The position numbers and the translations under genes were made by a program. From NCBI GenBank assembly GCA_015057755.1, contig SVDR01000004.1, positions 1-57,331 of the forward strand: a stretch of 57,331 nucleotides of DNA, read 5' to 3'. This document shows, piece after piece, positions 16,535 through 25,575 of this stretch. This DNA comes from Lachnoclostridium sp. (lineage in GTDB: Bacteria > Bacillota_A > Clostridia > Lachnospirales > Lachnospiraceae). The stretch's first letter is position 1; the number at the start of each line of letters is the position of its first letter. The notes under the pieces are model-generated. The model worked only from the letters and a program-made list of their open reading frames with translations. It made no database searches and had not been told where the DNA came from.

Positions 16535-17536
16535 TTATAAAGATACCATTCTTCCCTCTTCCAGTGATTGTTGAATCGCTGCCAGGATCCGCAGTACCTG
16601 CACCACGTCTTCACTTGAAACCATCTCAATCTCCGCACCTGACTGCACACATTCTGCGAAATACTCAGTTTCTTTCGCATATGGATTGTATTTTTCCACT
16701 TCCGGAATCTGCGCAGACATCTCTTTTTTATATAAGACCAGCTTATTGGTTTTCACCGGACTTCCGTCTTCCGACGGAACAGACTTATTTAACATCTCCA
16801 CCGATGCCTCGGAACCATTCACGCGCACATTGGTTGTAAATCCAAATTCTCCGGTAATATCCATAAATCCCTCTACGACCGCAGACACTCCGTCGGCAAA
16901 TTTCAGCACGGTTGAAACATTATTAAAGCAGCCTGTATCTTCCTGTTTTCCGACTGCATAGACACTGTCAACCTTACCAAAAACATGGTACAGATAATCC
17001 ACATCATGAATATGCAGATCATACAATCCGCCGCCGGACTTCTCCGGATCCCGATGCCAGGTTGCCCAGGTCGGATGGGAAGAAAGGCGATTCAGATAGA
17101 CATTTTTGATTTCTCCCAATGTTCCGGTTTGAATCATTTCTTTTATCTTCACATACTCCGGCCAGAAACGCACCACATGCATGACCATCATTCGCACGCC
17201 ATGACGTTCCGCCAGCTCAAACAATTCCTGCGCCACGGAGACATCCAGTACAAACGGCTTTTCACACATGACATGGACGCCGTGGGAAATGGCACGACGC
17301 ACCATCTCCTCGTGGGTAAATGTCGGTGTACAGATCAAAACTGCATCGAGATGCTCCGCCTGATACATCTCATCCTGATCGACATAATATGGAACGCTGT
17401 ATTCTGCAGCCATGGCTCTTCCTTTTTCCGTATCACGGCCGGAAATGGCAGCCACTTTCACTTTTTCAGAACGTTTTAATGCCTCCATATAAGTCCTGCA
17501 GATGGAGCCAGGACCGATTATTGCAATTCGAAACAT
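16535..17536 (-). CDS. Gfo/Idh/MocA family oxidoreductase
   Basis: A 333-residue NAD(P)-dependent dehydrogenase. The Rossmann motif GPGSICRTY lies at residues 8-16, CEKPFVLD (catalytic-site Lys) follows near 95, and GGGLYDLHIHDVDYL near 170 contains the conserved aspartate/histidine. It is probably a sugar or inositol dehydrogenase. It starts 24 bases after the MlrC stop with AAGGAG, so the M81 peptidase and this enzyme form an operon. It is only distantly similar to the Gfo/Idh protein at 12325. Confidence 0.9.
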   Translation of the reverse strand: MFRIAIIGPGSICRTYMEALKRSEKVKVAAISGRDTEKGRAMAAEYSVPYYVDQDEMYQAEHLDAVLICTPTFTHEEMVRRAISHGVHVMCEKPFVLDVSVAQELFELAERHGVRMMVMHVVRFWPEYVKIKEMIQTGTLGEIKNVYLNRLSSHPTWATWHRDPEKSGGGLYDLHIHDVDYLYHVFGKVDSVYAVGKQEDTGCFNNVSTVLKFADGVSAVVEGFMDITGEFGFTTNVRVNGSEASVEMLNKSVPSEDGSPVKTNKLVLYKKEMSAQIPEVEKYNPYAKETEYFAECVQSGAEIEMVSSEDVVQVLRILAAIQQSLEEGRMVSL

Positions 17537-17560
17537 TTCAAACTCCTTTTGCTGTCCGGT

Positions 17561-19048
17561 TTATTTCAGATTGGCTTTCGGATCAAATTCGAAATCTTTA
17601 TCGATCGGGAACAGCGGGCGCGGGATCTTCTCGTACGGTAATGTCGGAAGATCTTCGTTTGTGCTTCCCTTTGTAAGTACAAGGATACCTCTCTTGGAGA
17701 ATTTCTCATGTTCATCACCAAGATAGCCCAGCTTGCAGACAACAATCTGTCTCTCTGCAAGATTCAGACCCATGTCGAGATATACCTTCGGTCCTGCGTA
17801 ACCAATATGCTTCTCAGCGATGATCACATCGATGTTATGTGTGTTGAATACCGCAACATCGCATGTGCCGCCAAATGTCTTCCATCCTTTTACGAAGTTT
17901 TTAACTGTACCTTTTACCGTTACCGGAGTGGAAGTCTTTGTATCGAATTTTGCGCCAAATGTCAGCTCGATTTCCTGTCCAACTTTGCCTTCGCACTGTG
18001 CACAAGCTTCCGGATCATAGAATCCGCCGTATGCAACCGGCTGCGGAAGCGCCAGAGTTCTCTCATCTTCCATCATGATCTTAATGAACTCTGTTACGTC
18101 ACAGGAAGAACCTGCTGTCGGGTTGTCTCCGGAATCAGAAAGGAATACCGGCCATACGCCTTCCTCGATGGACTTAAATGCCACATCAAGAGCTTCCTTC
18201 TCATGATATGCTTCTGTCTCAAAGCCAAACTCATCTCTCTTAGACCAGATATAATCAGCGAGGCGAAGAGCCTCTGCATCTGCAAGCTCCTGTGTCTCAG
18301 CCACAACATAAACTGCCATGGAACTGTCCGCGTTGTCTGCCCACGGGAATCCCATCATATAAGAACATGCCATAATGCCCGGCTTCTTCTCTGTCGCACG
18401 GAGCTCATTTGTCAGTGTGATCATCGGCTCAACAGTTGTTGCGGACTGCTCACCTGCAACGATGAACGGTACACGCACCCACGCGCGCTTAGCTTCAATT
18501 CCATTCTCCAGCACATGGATCGTCATCTTCGCTGCATGCTCACCTGTCTCATAACAGTCTGTGTGCGGTGCGCATTTATAGCAGACAAAGCCATTACAGT
18601 TCTGATGCATCTTGTCTGTCATCGTTGTATGCATGTCTAAAGAAGAAAAGATCGGAAGATCCGGGAATAATGCGCGAAGTTCCTCTAAAAGCGGACCTTC
18701 TGCCTCACCAAGACCTTTTACACGCATGGAACCGTGCAGGGAAAGAGTGATCGCATCCAGCGGTTTCTTTGCATGCTCTCTCTTAGCGATCTCAATGATC
18801 TCTGCCTTTCTTGCCATGTAGAAATCATAATCCACTTCGCCGTTTGGAACTGCACGGCAGGAAACTGTCGGAACCACTTCATAACCGGCCTTCATTAAAG
18901 TTTCACAAACACCTGTCAGAGAATCATTCTTTCGGAAATTATCAAAGAACTCAGCTTCTCTTAATACGTTGAAATCCTTCTCTCCCGCAACGATCGGATT
19001 AAAGGAGTTGGATTCATGGTGCATCGCAGCAACTAATACTCTCTTCAT
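17561..19048 (-). CDS. M81 family metallopeptidase (MlrC-like)
   Basis: A 495-residue protein of the microcystinase C (MlrC) family. Visible blocks are MHHESNSFNP at residues 9-18, SLDMHTTMTDKM near 138 (candidate metal ligands Asp and His), and SDSGDNPTAGSSCD near 290. Characterised MlrC cleaves linearised microcystin; gut relatives occur beside sugar or amino-acid genes and have unknown substrates, so the annotation should stay at family level. It has a promoter of its own and is followed closely by a Gfo/Idh dehydrogenase. Confidence 0.9.
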   Translation of the reverse strand: MKRVLVAAMHHESNSFNPIVAGEKDFNVLREAEFFDNFRKNDSLTGVCETLMKAGYEVVPTVSCRAVPNGEVDYDFYMARKAEIIEIAKREHAKKPLDAITLSLHGSMRVKGLGEAEGPLLEELRALFPDLPIFSSLDMHTTMTDKMHQNCNGFVCYKCAPHTDCYETGEHAAKMTIHVLENGIEAKRAWVRVPFIVAGEQSATTVEPMITLTNELRATEKKPGIMACSYMMGFPWADNADSSMAVYVVAETQELADAEALRLADYIWSKRDEFGFETEAYHEKEALDVAFKSIEEGVWPVFLSDSGDNPTAGSSCDVTEFIKIMMEDERTLALPQPVAYGGFYDPEACAQCEGKVGQEIELTFGAKFDTKTSTPVTVKGTVKNFVKGWKTFGGTCDVAVFNTHNIDVIIAEKHIGYAGPKVYLDMGLNLAERQIVVCKLGYLGDEHEKFSKRGILVLTKGSTNEDLPTLPYEKIPRPLFPIDKDFEFDPKANLK

Positions 19049-19101
19049 TTTTTACTACCTCCCTAAAACAATCAATGAATTTGTAATATGTGCCAACTTT
19101 T

Positions 19102-19130
19102 ATTCTACCACTTTCATATAACTTTGTAAA
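19102..19130 (-). promoter_or_regulatory. promoter of the mlrC-like/Gfo operon
   Basis: TTTACA (19130-19125), a 17-bp spacer and TAGAAT (19107-19102). The -35 abuts the stop codon of the upstream AGE gene. Confidence 0.6.
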
Positions 19131-20378
19131 TTAACACTTCTCTCCCTCTTTCACAGCAGCCGCAATGGAAAGATTCGCAGCATAATACGGAATCAGAGTT
19201 GCCTGAACCGCATGGTACAGATCAGATTTGCCCGGCCAGACAGTACCCTTTAACTGATTATTTTCGTCCAGCTGATGGAACCAGGAGCCGTTTACATGGT
19301 CCAGAACCACTTCGTCCAGATATTTCATAAATTCTGCATATTCGTCTGCATATTTTTTCTTTCCGGTCGCATGGTACAATACAGCTGCCGTATTGATCGC
19401 TTCGCAGAGAGTCCAGTGCATACGGTCACGAACCACCGGTTTTCCGTTCCAGTCTGTTGTGTATACCACGCCTTTCGCACCATCCGCATCCCAACCGTCA
19501 GCAACCGCCCGGTTATAAAGATGCTCGCATTTTTCCATATACGCGTGCACTTCCTCCGGATCATATTCATATGTAGAAAGAGCCCACTGTGCGATCAGTC
19601 TGGACCACTCAAGACCATGTCCAGGTGTTGCACCGTACGGTTTGAACGGATCGTCCGGCTTGTCTGCATTGCACTCCAGATCCGGAATCCAGTCACTGGT
19701 GAAATGTTCCGGAATTCTCCACTCGTTTGCCTCTGCCCACGCTAACACATGCTCAATGATCCTTCCGGCTCTCTCTCTGTATTTTTCATCTCCGGTCACG
19801 TCCGCAGCAGCAAGGAATGCTTCAACTGTATGCATATTCGCATTGATTCCGCGGTACTCGTCCAGAACTGTAAATTCTGTATTCCAGGTATCACAGGACA
19901 ATCCCTCTTCCTCGTTCCAGAAATACTCATCGTATACATTTAACGCCTCTTCCAGAAGCTCTTTCGCTCCCGGTCTTCCTGCCAGTACAGCTGAAGAAGA
20001 AGCCAGGATTACGAATGCATGTGCATAGCACTGCTTGTTTGGCAAAACCTCATCCTTCGCAGTCAGACCTGCATACCAGCCTCCATGTTCATTATCGCGA
20101 AGCTCTCCCATAAGACCTTTCAGACCTGCGTCAATCAGTGCTTCACTTCCTTCATGTCCCAGAAAACTTGCAATGCTGTAAACATGGATCATACGGCTCG
20201 TGATCCATGTCTCACGCGGACGCTCTTTCCACGGAGTTCCGTCATCGCCCAGATAATAAGATCCGCCTCCCGGAGACGGAAACTGATGACCAAACCGGAA
20301 CAGATCTTCGCGGATCTCCTTCATAAAATTCTCATTTTCCGCTGTTCCCAGCATGTATTTCTTATTCATTTCGTTCAT
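19131..20378 (-). CDS. AGE family epimerase/isomerase (N-acylglucosamine 2-epimerase-like)
   Basis: A 415-residue alpha/alpha-barrel protein of the N-acylglucosamine 2-epimerase/YihS family. Recognisable blocks are TWITSRMIHVYSIAS near the N-terminus, ECFNA/ANMHTVEAFLAAADVTG mid-protein, GHGLEWSRLIAQW and HWTLCEAINTAAVLY. These enzymes isomerise aldoses and ketoses or epimerise N-acyl hexosamines; the substrate is not readable here. The start at 20378 has AAGGA 7 bases upstream, while the ATG seven codons earlier has none. The neighbouring Gfo/Idh enzyme supports a sugar-related role for the cluster. Confidence 0.88.
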   Translation of the reverse strand: MNEMNKKYMLGTAENENFMKEIREDLFRFGHQFPSPGGGSYYLGDDGTPWKERPRETWITSRMIHVYSIASFLGHEGSEALIDAGLKGLMGELRDNEHGGWYAGLTAKDEVLPNKQCYAHAFVILASSSAVLAGRPGAKELLEEALNVYDEYFWNEEEGLSCDTWNTEFTVLDEYRGINANMHTVEAFLAAADVTGDEKYRERAGRIIEHVLAWAEANEWRIPEHFTSDWIPDLECNADKPDDPFKPYGATPGHGLEWSRLIAQWALSTYEYDPEEVHAYMEKCEHLYNRAVADGWDADGAKGVVYTTDWNGKPVVRDRMHWTLCEAINTAAVLYHATGKKKYADEYAEFMKYLDEVVLDHVNGSWFHQLDENNQLKGTVWPGKSDLYHAVQATLIPYYAANLSIAAAVKEGEKC

Positions 20379-20469
20379 ACAGAAATCCTTCTTTCCCATA
20401 GATAAAATATAGAAATATTATACCGCAAATTGCCCCTGCCGTATATTCTTTTTTTCAAAAGCGATCATC

Positions 20470-20508
20470 AAAAGAGGCAGTCTCCGTTTTTATCCGGATA
20501 CCGCCTCC
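20470..20508 (-). terminator. terminator of the cotJ operon
   Basis: GAGGC at 20474-20478 pairs with GCCTC at 20503-20507, with further pairing inward (CTCCG/CGGAT type). On the minus strand the stem is followed by TTTTGATG. Confidence 0.6.
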
Positions 20509-20514
20509 GATGTG

Positions 20515-21126
20515 TTATTTCTTCACAAACTGCTTATCAAATTCCGGATTGAAATAATAATAGTTTTTCGAATCCAGATCCGACTTAATCATTTCTAAGG
20601 CTTCACCAAACCGCTGAAAATGAACAACTTCTCTTGCTCTCAGAAACTTCAACGGCTCCCTTACTTCCGGATTATCGATGATCCGGATCAGGTTGTCATA
20701 CGTGGTTCTGGCTTTCTGTTCCGCAGCCAGGTTTTCGAATAAATCCGTGATCGCATCTCCCTTACTCTGGAATTCACAAGCGTTGAACGGAACTCCGGCC
20801 GCTGCGGTCGGCCAAAGAGCCGTTGTGTGATCCACATAATACGCATCGAATCCGGCTGTCTTTGCCTGCTCCGGAGTCAGATTTTTCGTAAGCTGAAAGA
20901 TCATTGCACAGATCATTTCCAAATGAGCCAGCTCCTCCGTACCAATGTCAGTTAACAGTCCGCCGACCTCTTTGCATGGCATCGAATACCGCTGGGAAAG
21001 ATAACGCATAGAAGCTGCCAGCTCACCATCCGGACCGCCAAACTGGCTGATGATCAGCGATGCGGTCTTGGGACACGGTTTTGTGATCTTTACGGGAAAC
21101 TGCAATCGTTTTTCATAAGTCCACAT
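20515..21126 (-). CDS. cotJC: spore coat protein CotJC / manganese catalase family
   Basis: A 203-residue ferritin-like four-helix protein of the CotJC/manganese catalase family, located in the inner spore coat and thought to detoxify peroxide. Glu/His metal ligands sit in TEELAHLEMICAMI, AAEQKARTTYDNLI and REVVHFQRFGEAL. The start ATG at 21126 shares its A with the cotJB stop codon (TAATG) and follows GGAGG. It is third in a cotJABC operon and is a marker of sporulation. Confidence 0.95.
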   Translation of the reverse strand: MWTYEKRLQFPVKITKPCPKTASLIISQFGGPDGELAASMRYLSQRYSMPCKEVGGLLTDIGTEELAHLEMICAMIFQLTKNLTPEQAKTAGFDAYYVDHTTALWPTAAAGVPFNACEFQSKGDAITDLFENLAAEQKARTTYDNLIRIIDNPEVREPLKFLRAREVVHFQRFGEALEMIKSDLDSKNYYYFNPEFDKQFVKK

Positions 21127-21422
21127 TAAAGGATACCTCCTTCCCAAGGCAAAGGACCGTCGGTCCATGTGAAATGTTTCTGATCCGGATATTTCGTAAA
21201 ACTGCTACAACGATTGTTGGAATCCAGGCAGACGCAATCCATTGTCAACGGCTCATACTGCTCTGCATATTCCTTCATCAGCTGTTTCCGTTTCTTCAAA
21301 GCTTCCGAAAAACAATCCATCGCCTCAACGTCGGTCGGATGCGTGTCCAGATAAAGAGTCAGGTCATTTACCATAAAACTGATTTCTCCGATTTCTTTTA
21401 ACATCGCTCTTCGATCAGCCAC
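21126..21422 (-). CDS. cotJB: spore coat protein CotJB
   Basis: A 98-residue protein matching CotJB: an N-terminal helix (MLKEIGEISFMVNDLTLYLDTHP) and a C-terminal DGPLPWEGG block. It is needed with CotJA and CotJC for assembly of the inner coat complex in Bacillus. It overlaps cotJA by 8 bases and cotJC by 1 base. Confidence 0.92.
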   Translation of the reverse strand: MADRRAMLKEIGEISFMVNDLTLYLDTHPTDVEAMDCFSEALKKRKQLMKEYAEQYEPLTMDCVCLDSNNRCSSFTKYPDQKHFTWTDGPLPWEGGIL

Positions 21423-21600
21423 GCATCACACCTCCCATCAATTCATCAACCACATAAAATGGAAGATCGAGTTTCGGAAAGATGGTTCCTCGGTCCAGCG
21501 CTGCCTCCGGAGCATACGGTGTCTCCCACGGCTGTACCGGAACCATTCCCATTGCAAGCGGGAGCTCATTTTTTTCTTTGTCACAATTACAAAAGTCCAT
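21415..21600 (-). CDS. cotJA: spore coat associated protein CotJA
   Basis: A 61-residue protein with the CotJA signature: AMGMVPVQPWETPYAPEAAL followed by G-x-IFP-LDLPF near the C-terminus. The start at 21600 follows AAAGGGG by 8 bases; an earlier in-frame codon gives an unlikely Cys-rich extension. It is first in cotJABC. No clear SigE or SigK promoter could be fixed in the 187 bases shared with the divergent sleC-like gene. Confidence 0.88.
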   Translation of the reverse strand: MDFCNCDKEKNELPLAMGMVPVQPWETPYAPEAALDRGTIFPKLDLPFYVVDELMGGVMRG

Positions 21601-21787
21601 TGCAAACACCCCTTTCGACAAAAAACAACACATCTGTCTCCTTTCATAGTTTCTCTGAAAATGTCTCAGCTATGCTTTTTCTCCCGAACTTCCAAAAGAC
21701 TGCAGTTTTTACATTTTTTATTTTTCGGTTTCATCATCGTTTCGGTTCGTGCATATGCTGTCATAACAGTCAATCGTGGGGAAACCA

Positions 21788-23020
21788 ATGGCAACAGGAT
21801 ATTTACAAGTAGACGTTGTTTCTGACGAAAACAGCTTTCCAATCACAGATGCTACCATTTCAATCGCAAAAACAGAGGAGCCGGAGCAGACACTGGAGGA
21901 ACTTACGACCAACAGTTCCGGACAAACCGAAAATATTTCTCTGGAGGCCCCGCCTTTAGAACTCAGTCTCCGTCCACAAGACATCCGTCCCTATGCAGAA
22001 TATACCATCCGGATCACAGCTCCCGGATTTGAACCGCTTGTCATTTCCGGAACGGAAATATTAGCCGACACAACCGCCATTCAAAATGCACGGTTGATAC
22101 CGCTTGCGGAATCCGGAACCGATGCTGCAGAAACGATTTCCATTCCGGAGCATACCCTCTATGGAACCTATCCTCCAAAAATTGCTGAGAGTGAGATCAA
22201 ACCGGTCAATGAAAGCGGCGAGATCGTACTCTCCCGCGTGGTTGTTCCGCAGACCATTGTGGTCCATGACGGTGTTCCGTCCAATTCCGCGGCCCGAAAT
22301 TATTACATTCCTTACCGTGATTATATAAAAAATGTGGCTTCCAGCGAAATCTATGCCACTTGGCCGCAAAGCACCATTACAGCAAACGTTCTGGCAATCA
22401 TGTCATTTACTCTGAACCGCGTTTATACGGAATGGTACCGCAACCAGGGTTATGATTTTACGATCACGTCTTCCACTGCCTATGATCATAAATGGATCCC
22501 GGGAAGAAATATTTACGAATCCATTTCTGTCATTGTCGATGATATTTTTGACAACTATCTTTCCAGACCGGAAGTAAAACAACCGATCCTGACTCAGTAT
22601 TGTGACGGAAGAAAGGTAAGCTGTCCGGGCTGGATGACTCAGTGGGGTTCCTGCGATCTGGGCGAACGTGGATACAGTCCCATTGAAATCCTCCGCTATT
22701 TTTACGGAAATGATATGTACATCAATACAGCAGAACAGATTGCAGGCATTCCTGCCTCCTGGCCCGGCTCCGATCTGACCATCGGAAGCAGTGGCGATAA
22801 AGTGCGTCAGATCCAGGAACAGTTAGACACAATTGCAAGTATTTATTCTGCAATCCCGCGCATTCAGGTGGATGGAATTTATGGACCTTCTACTGCACGG
22901 TCTGTGGAAGCGTTTCAATCGATTTTCGGACTCCCGATCACAGGCATCATTGATTTTGCCACCTGGTATAAAATTTCCCATATTTATGTAGGAATTACGA
23001 GGATTGCAGAATTGAACTGA
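21788..23020 (+). CDS. SleC-like spore cortex-lytic protein with peptidoglycan-binding domain
   Basis: A 410-residue protein resembling clostridial SleC, the cortex hydrolase activated during germination. An N-terminal region of about 140 residues (beta-rich, pro-domain-like) is followed by the catalytic region, with YIKNVASSEIYATWP near 185, FTLNRVYTEWYRNQGYDFTI and CDGRKVSCPGWMTQWGSCDLGERGY (SpoIID-like). It ends with a peptidoglycan-binding domain 1 repeat (GSSGDKVRQIQEQL, VDGIYGPSTARSVEAFQ). No export signal is evident, as expected for a protein made in the mother cell or deposited in the spore. The start at 21788 has GGGG upstream. It is divergent from cotJABC. Confidence 0.85.
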   Translation: MATGYLQVDVVSDENSFPITDATISIAKTEEPEQTLEELTTNSSGQTENISLEAPPLELSLRPQDIRPYAEYTIRITAPGFEPLVISGTEILADTTAIQNARLIPLAESGTDAAETISIPEHTLYGTYPPKIAESEIKPVNESGEIVLSRVVVPQTIVVHDGVPSNSAARNYYIPYRDYIKNVASSEIYATWPQSTITANVLAIMSFTLNRVYTEWYRNQGYDFTITSSTAYDHKWIPGRNIYESISVIVDDIFDNYLSRPEVKQPILTQYCDGRKVSCPGWMTQWGSCDLGERGYSPIEILRYFYGNDMYINTAEQIAGIPASWPGSDLTIGSSGDKVRQIQEQLDTIASIYSAIPRIQVDGIYGPSTARSVEAFQSIFGLPITGIIDFATWYKISHIYVGITRIAELN

Positions 23021-23037
23021 TTCGTGTTCTACCACAC

Positions 23038-23085
23038 AAAAAGACCTTCGATATCCGAAAAACCTCGGACATCAAAGGTCTTTTT
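23038..23085. terminator. bidirectional terminator between sleC-like and aminotransferase genes
   Basis: AAAAAGACCTT (23038-23048) pairs with AAGGTCTTTTT (23075-23085), with more pairing inside. It ends both the plus-strand sleC-like gene and the seven-gene cda operon. Confidence 0.88.
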
Positions 23086-23086
23086 C

Positions 23087-24283
23087 TTATTTTATAAGTC
23101 CATACTCTTCTGCGATCGCCTTAAATGCCGGAAGAGAACGCTCGATCTGCTCGTAAGAAACACAATAAGCAATTCTCACATATCCCGGACATGCAAAGGA
23201 GCTTCCCGGAACAAAGAGAACATGGTGCTTCTTCGCAGCTTCGCAGAATTCCTTCTCATCTGCGACCGGCGACTTCACAAACAGATAGAATGCGCCGTCC
23301 GGCTTCGCGCAGGAAAAACCATACTCAGTCAGAGCGTTGTAGAGTAAGTTACGGTTCTTTTCGTATGCTTCCAGATCTACGGAAATCTCCTGTTCGATGC
23401 AGTATTGGATTGCTTTCTGAATCAGAGACGGAGCGTTTACGCAACCAAGGATACGGTTCGCAATGGTTGCTGCACCGATCAGCATCTCACTGTCCTCCAC
23501 CTCATCCGGAATCACCAGATAACCGATTCGCTCTCCCGGTACAGAGAGGGATTTACTGTAGGAATAACATACAACGGTATTGTGGTAATATTTCGTCACG
23601 TACGGAACTTCCACACCGCCGTACGCCAGCTCGCGGTACGGTTCATCTGAAAGAAGGACAATGGATGTTCCAAACTCTTCCTCTTTCTTTTTCATGATCG
23701 CTGCAAGTGCCATCAGTGTTTCTTCCGAATAAATCACTCCGGTCGGATTGTTCGGGCTGTTGATGATAACAGCCTTTGTCTTTGGCGTGATCTTTGCCTC
23801 AAATTCTGCAAGCTTCGGCATAAATGTCTCGGTATCCGGAGATACGATCACTACTTTTCCGTCATAGTTGCGAATGTAGCTGTTGTATTCAACAAAGTAA
23901 GGTGCAAAAACGATCACTTCATCCTCCGGATTTAAAATACTCTTCAAGATCACGTTCAGACCGCTTGCCGCACCGACTGTCATGATCAGATTTTTATAAG
24001 AGAATGCCGTACCAAACTGTTTGTTTAATGAATCAGCAATGGTCTGGCGAACATCTTCGAATCCTGCATTGCTCATATATCCGTGAAGTTCATTGAACGC
24101 CTCGCCCTGAATCACATGCAGCAGAGCTTCATTGACACGCGGAACCGGAACATTCGGATTGCCAAGGCTGAAATCATACACATTTTCTTTTCCGTAAATT
24201 GCCGCCATGCGTTTTCCTTCTTCGAACATCGCACGGATCGCGGAATTATTTGCCATGAACGGCTTCATCTTCTCTGATACCAT
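23087..24283 (-). CDS. PLP-dependent aminotransferase, class I/II
   Basis: A 398-residue fold-type I aminotransferase. The PLP lysine is Lys244 in SYSKSLSVPGERIGY, the ring-stacking and cofactor blocks include NSPNNPTG (174-182) and LLSDEPYREL, and the N-terminal stretch FSLGNPNVPVP is typical. Relatives are annotated as aspartate or aromatic aminotransferases, but specificity cannot be read here. It is the last gene of the cda operon, 2 bases after the polymerase-like gene. A link to c-di-AMP is not obvious; cell-wall amino acid supply is one guess. Confidence 0.92.
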   Translation of the reverse strand: MVSEKMKPFMANNSAIRAMFEEGKRMAAIYGKENVYDFSLGNPNVPVPRVNEALLHVIQGEAFNELHGYMSNAGFEDVRQTIADSLNKQFGTAFSYKNLIMTVGAASGLNVILKSILNPEDEVIVFAPYFVEYNSYIRNYDGKVVIVSPDTETFMPKLAEFEAKITPKTKAVIINSPNNPTGVIYSEETLMALAAIMKKKEEEFGTSIVLLSDEPYRELAYGGVEVPYVTKYYHNTVVCYSYSKSLSVPGERIGYLVIPDEVEDSEMLIGAATIANRILGCVNAPSLIQKAIQYCIEQEISVDLEAYEKNRNLLYNALTEYGFSCAKPDGAFYLFVKSPVADEKEFCEAAKKHHVLFVPGSSFACPGYVRIAYCVSYEQIERSLPAFKAIAEEYGLIK

Positions 24284-24285
24284 AG

Positions 24286-25569
24286 TTACTTCCTCACTCT
24301 CTTAATTATTTCCACATAAACCGCCGCAGCTCCCGTGGCTGCAAAGTAAAACCACGTAGTCGGGTTGGAGTACCATGTAGTAAAAAATGACAACATAAAA
24401 TACAGTGCTGCCTGTCCATAAAATACCTGCCAGAACGGATTTCCTTTTCGTTCAACACGACTGGAAAGCCACGCAGCAAAAATTCCCAACAATACGGCAA
24501 ACAGAAATACACCTGCAATGCCAAAGTCGTAATATGCATCATAAAACAAGGTTACCGTGGTCAGCTCTTCTTTTGTTGTATAAAGAGAAAATGCCACCAG
24601 TTCCGGTTTTAAAAACTTGAGTCCGGTCAAAGCCCACAACGGAAACAATCCTTTGATTCCGTAGGTATGAGCCGGAAGCTGCTCCACCAGACAATTGAAG
24701 TTATCGTAATTGTTTGCAATGTACATATACGGCTGTGTGATGAAAATCGGCATGCGGGCATTCTTCATTTCAAAAATGCCGTTCAAATATTCCACATCGT
24801 GGCTTCTTGCGATCGTAAGGACCACATACAGAGGGATCAGTGCTCCTGCTGCCATAAAAAGGTAACGGATTTTCTTCACTCCGCTTACCTGCATAAACGT
24901 CAGCACCGCTAAAATAACTGCAAAGATAAGCTGGAATCGCGACACACACAGTACCGGAATGGCCAGTGCGATCAAGGTTGCGAGAATCACCACGACCTTT
25001 TTTCCTCTGCTGAGGCTTTTCTCTGTCACGAACAAAACCACAGACATAGCAGGAACCAGCACACAGGAAACTGTAAAATAGTGAACTCCTGAAATGTGGA
25101 AATACGAATACGCGTGCGGTACTCCGCGAACAAAAAAAGGAATATATCCAAGTACAGCCGCTTCTAATGTAAATGCCGCCACGCAGACCAGCGTCAGCAA
25201 AAGAATGGCTGTAAAGAGTCCGAGTCCATATCCGGAATCCTGTTTTTCTTCCGTCTTTGCTGTCGTCACAAGTTTTCTCTCGGTAATCTCATACACTGTC
25301 CAAAATGCTGCAAGGGCCACAAAAAAACATCCCCATGTTTCCAGACTCCAGTCCGTCTGAAGTCTGCTTAGCTTCATACAGGAGATTCCCTGACCGCCTA
25401 CCCAGAATGCACAGAACAGGCCTCGCAGATGCAATGGATTTCCACTTTTTAAATAATCCCGAAAATACAGGTACAACGCTGCCAGGATCAAACTAAATCC
25501 CGACAGACAGTAATGGGCGCTGGATGCAAAGAGCATACCGGCGCCATACAAGATCATATATACTACCAT
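24286..25569 (-). CDS. multi-spanning membrane protein, oligosaccharide repeat-unit polymerase-like
   Basis: About 427 residues with some twelve hydrophobic segments. A large extracytoplasmic loop lies near residues 270-320, containing MPIFITQPYMYIANNYDNF and HTYGIKGLFPLWALTG. That pattern resembles Wzy/O-antigen-ligase-type polymerases of surface polysaccharide, but confidence in the exact function is moderate. The stop of the HPr gene immediately precedes a TTG codon; the ATG two codons later (25569) was chosen. GGGAG lies 5 bases before the TTG and 11 before the ATG, so either start is possible. It lies in the cda operon. Confidence 0.75.
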   Translation of the reverse strand: MVVYMILYGAGMLFASSAHYCLSGFSLILAALYLYFRDYLKSGNPLHLRGLFCAFWVGGQGISCMKLSRLQTDWSLETWGCFFVALAAFWTVYEITERKLVTTAKTEEKQDSGYGLGLFTAILLLTLVCVAAFTLEAAVLGYIPFFVRGVPHAYSYFHISGVHYFTVSCVLVPAMSVVLFVTEKSLSRGKKVVVILATLIALAIPVLCVSRFQLIFAVILAVLTFMQVSGVKKIRYLFMAAGALIPLYVVLTIARSHDVEYLNGIFEMKNARMPIFITQPYMYIANNYDNFNCLVEQLPAHTYGIKGLFPLWALTGLKFLKPELVAFSLYTTKEELTTVTLFYDAYYDFGIAGVFLFAVLLGIFAAWLSSRVERKGNPFWQVFYGQAALYFMLSFFTTWYSNPTTWFYFAATGAAAVYVEIIKRVRK

Positions 25570-25575
25570 ATACAA

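Noticed and set aside
17708..18640. 310-residue open frame on the plus strand opposite the M81 peptidase gene
   Set aside because: It is Cys- and His-rich with no motif, lies wholly antisense to a clear M81 gene, and has no ribosome binding site.
21601..21787. CATA-type boxes as SigE/SigK promoters between cotJA and the sleC-like gene
   Set aside because: No candidate had both boxes at acceptable spacing, so no promoter was called.
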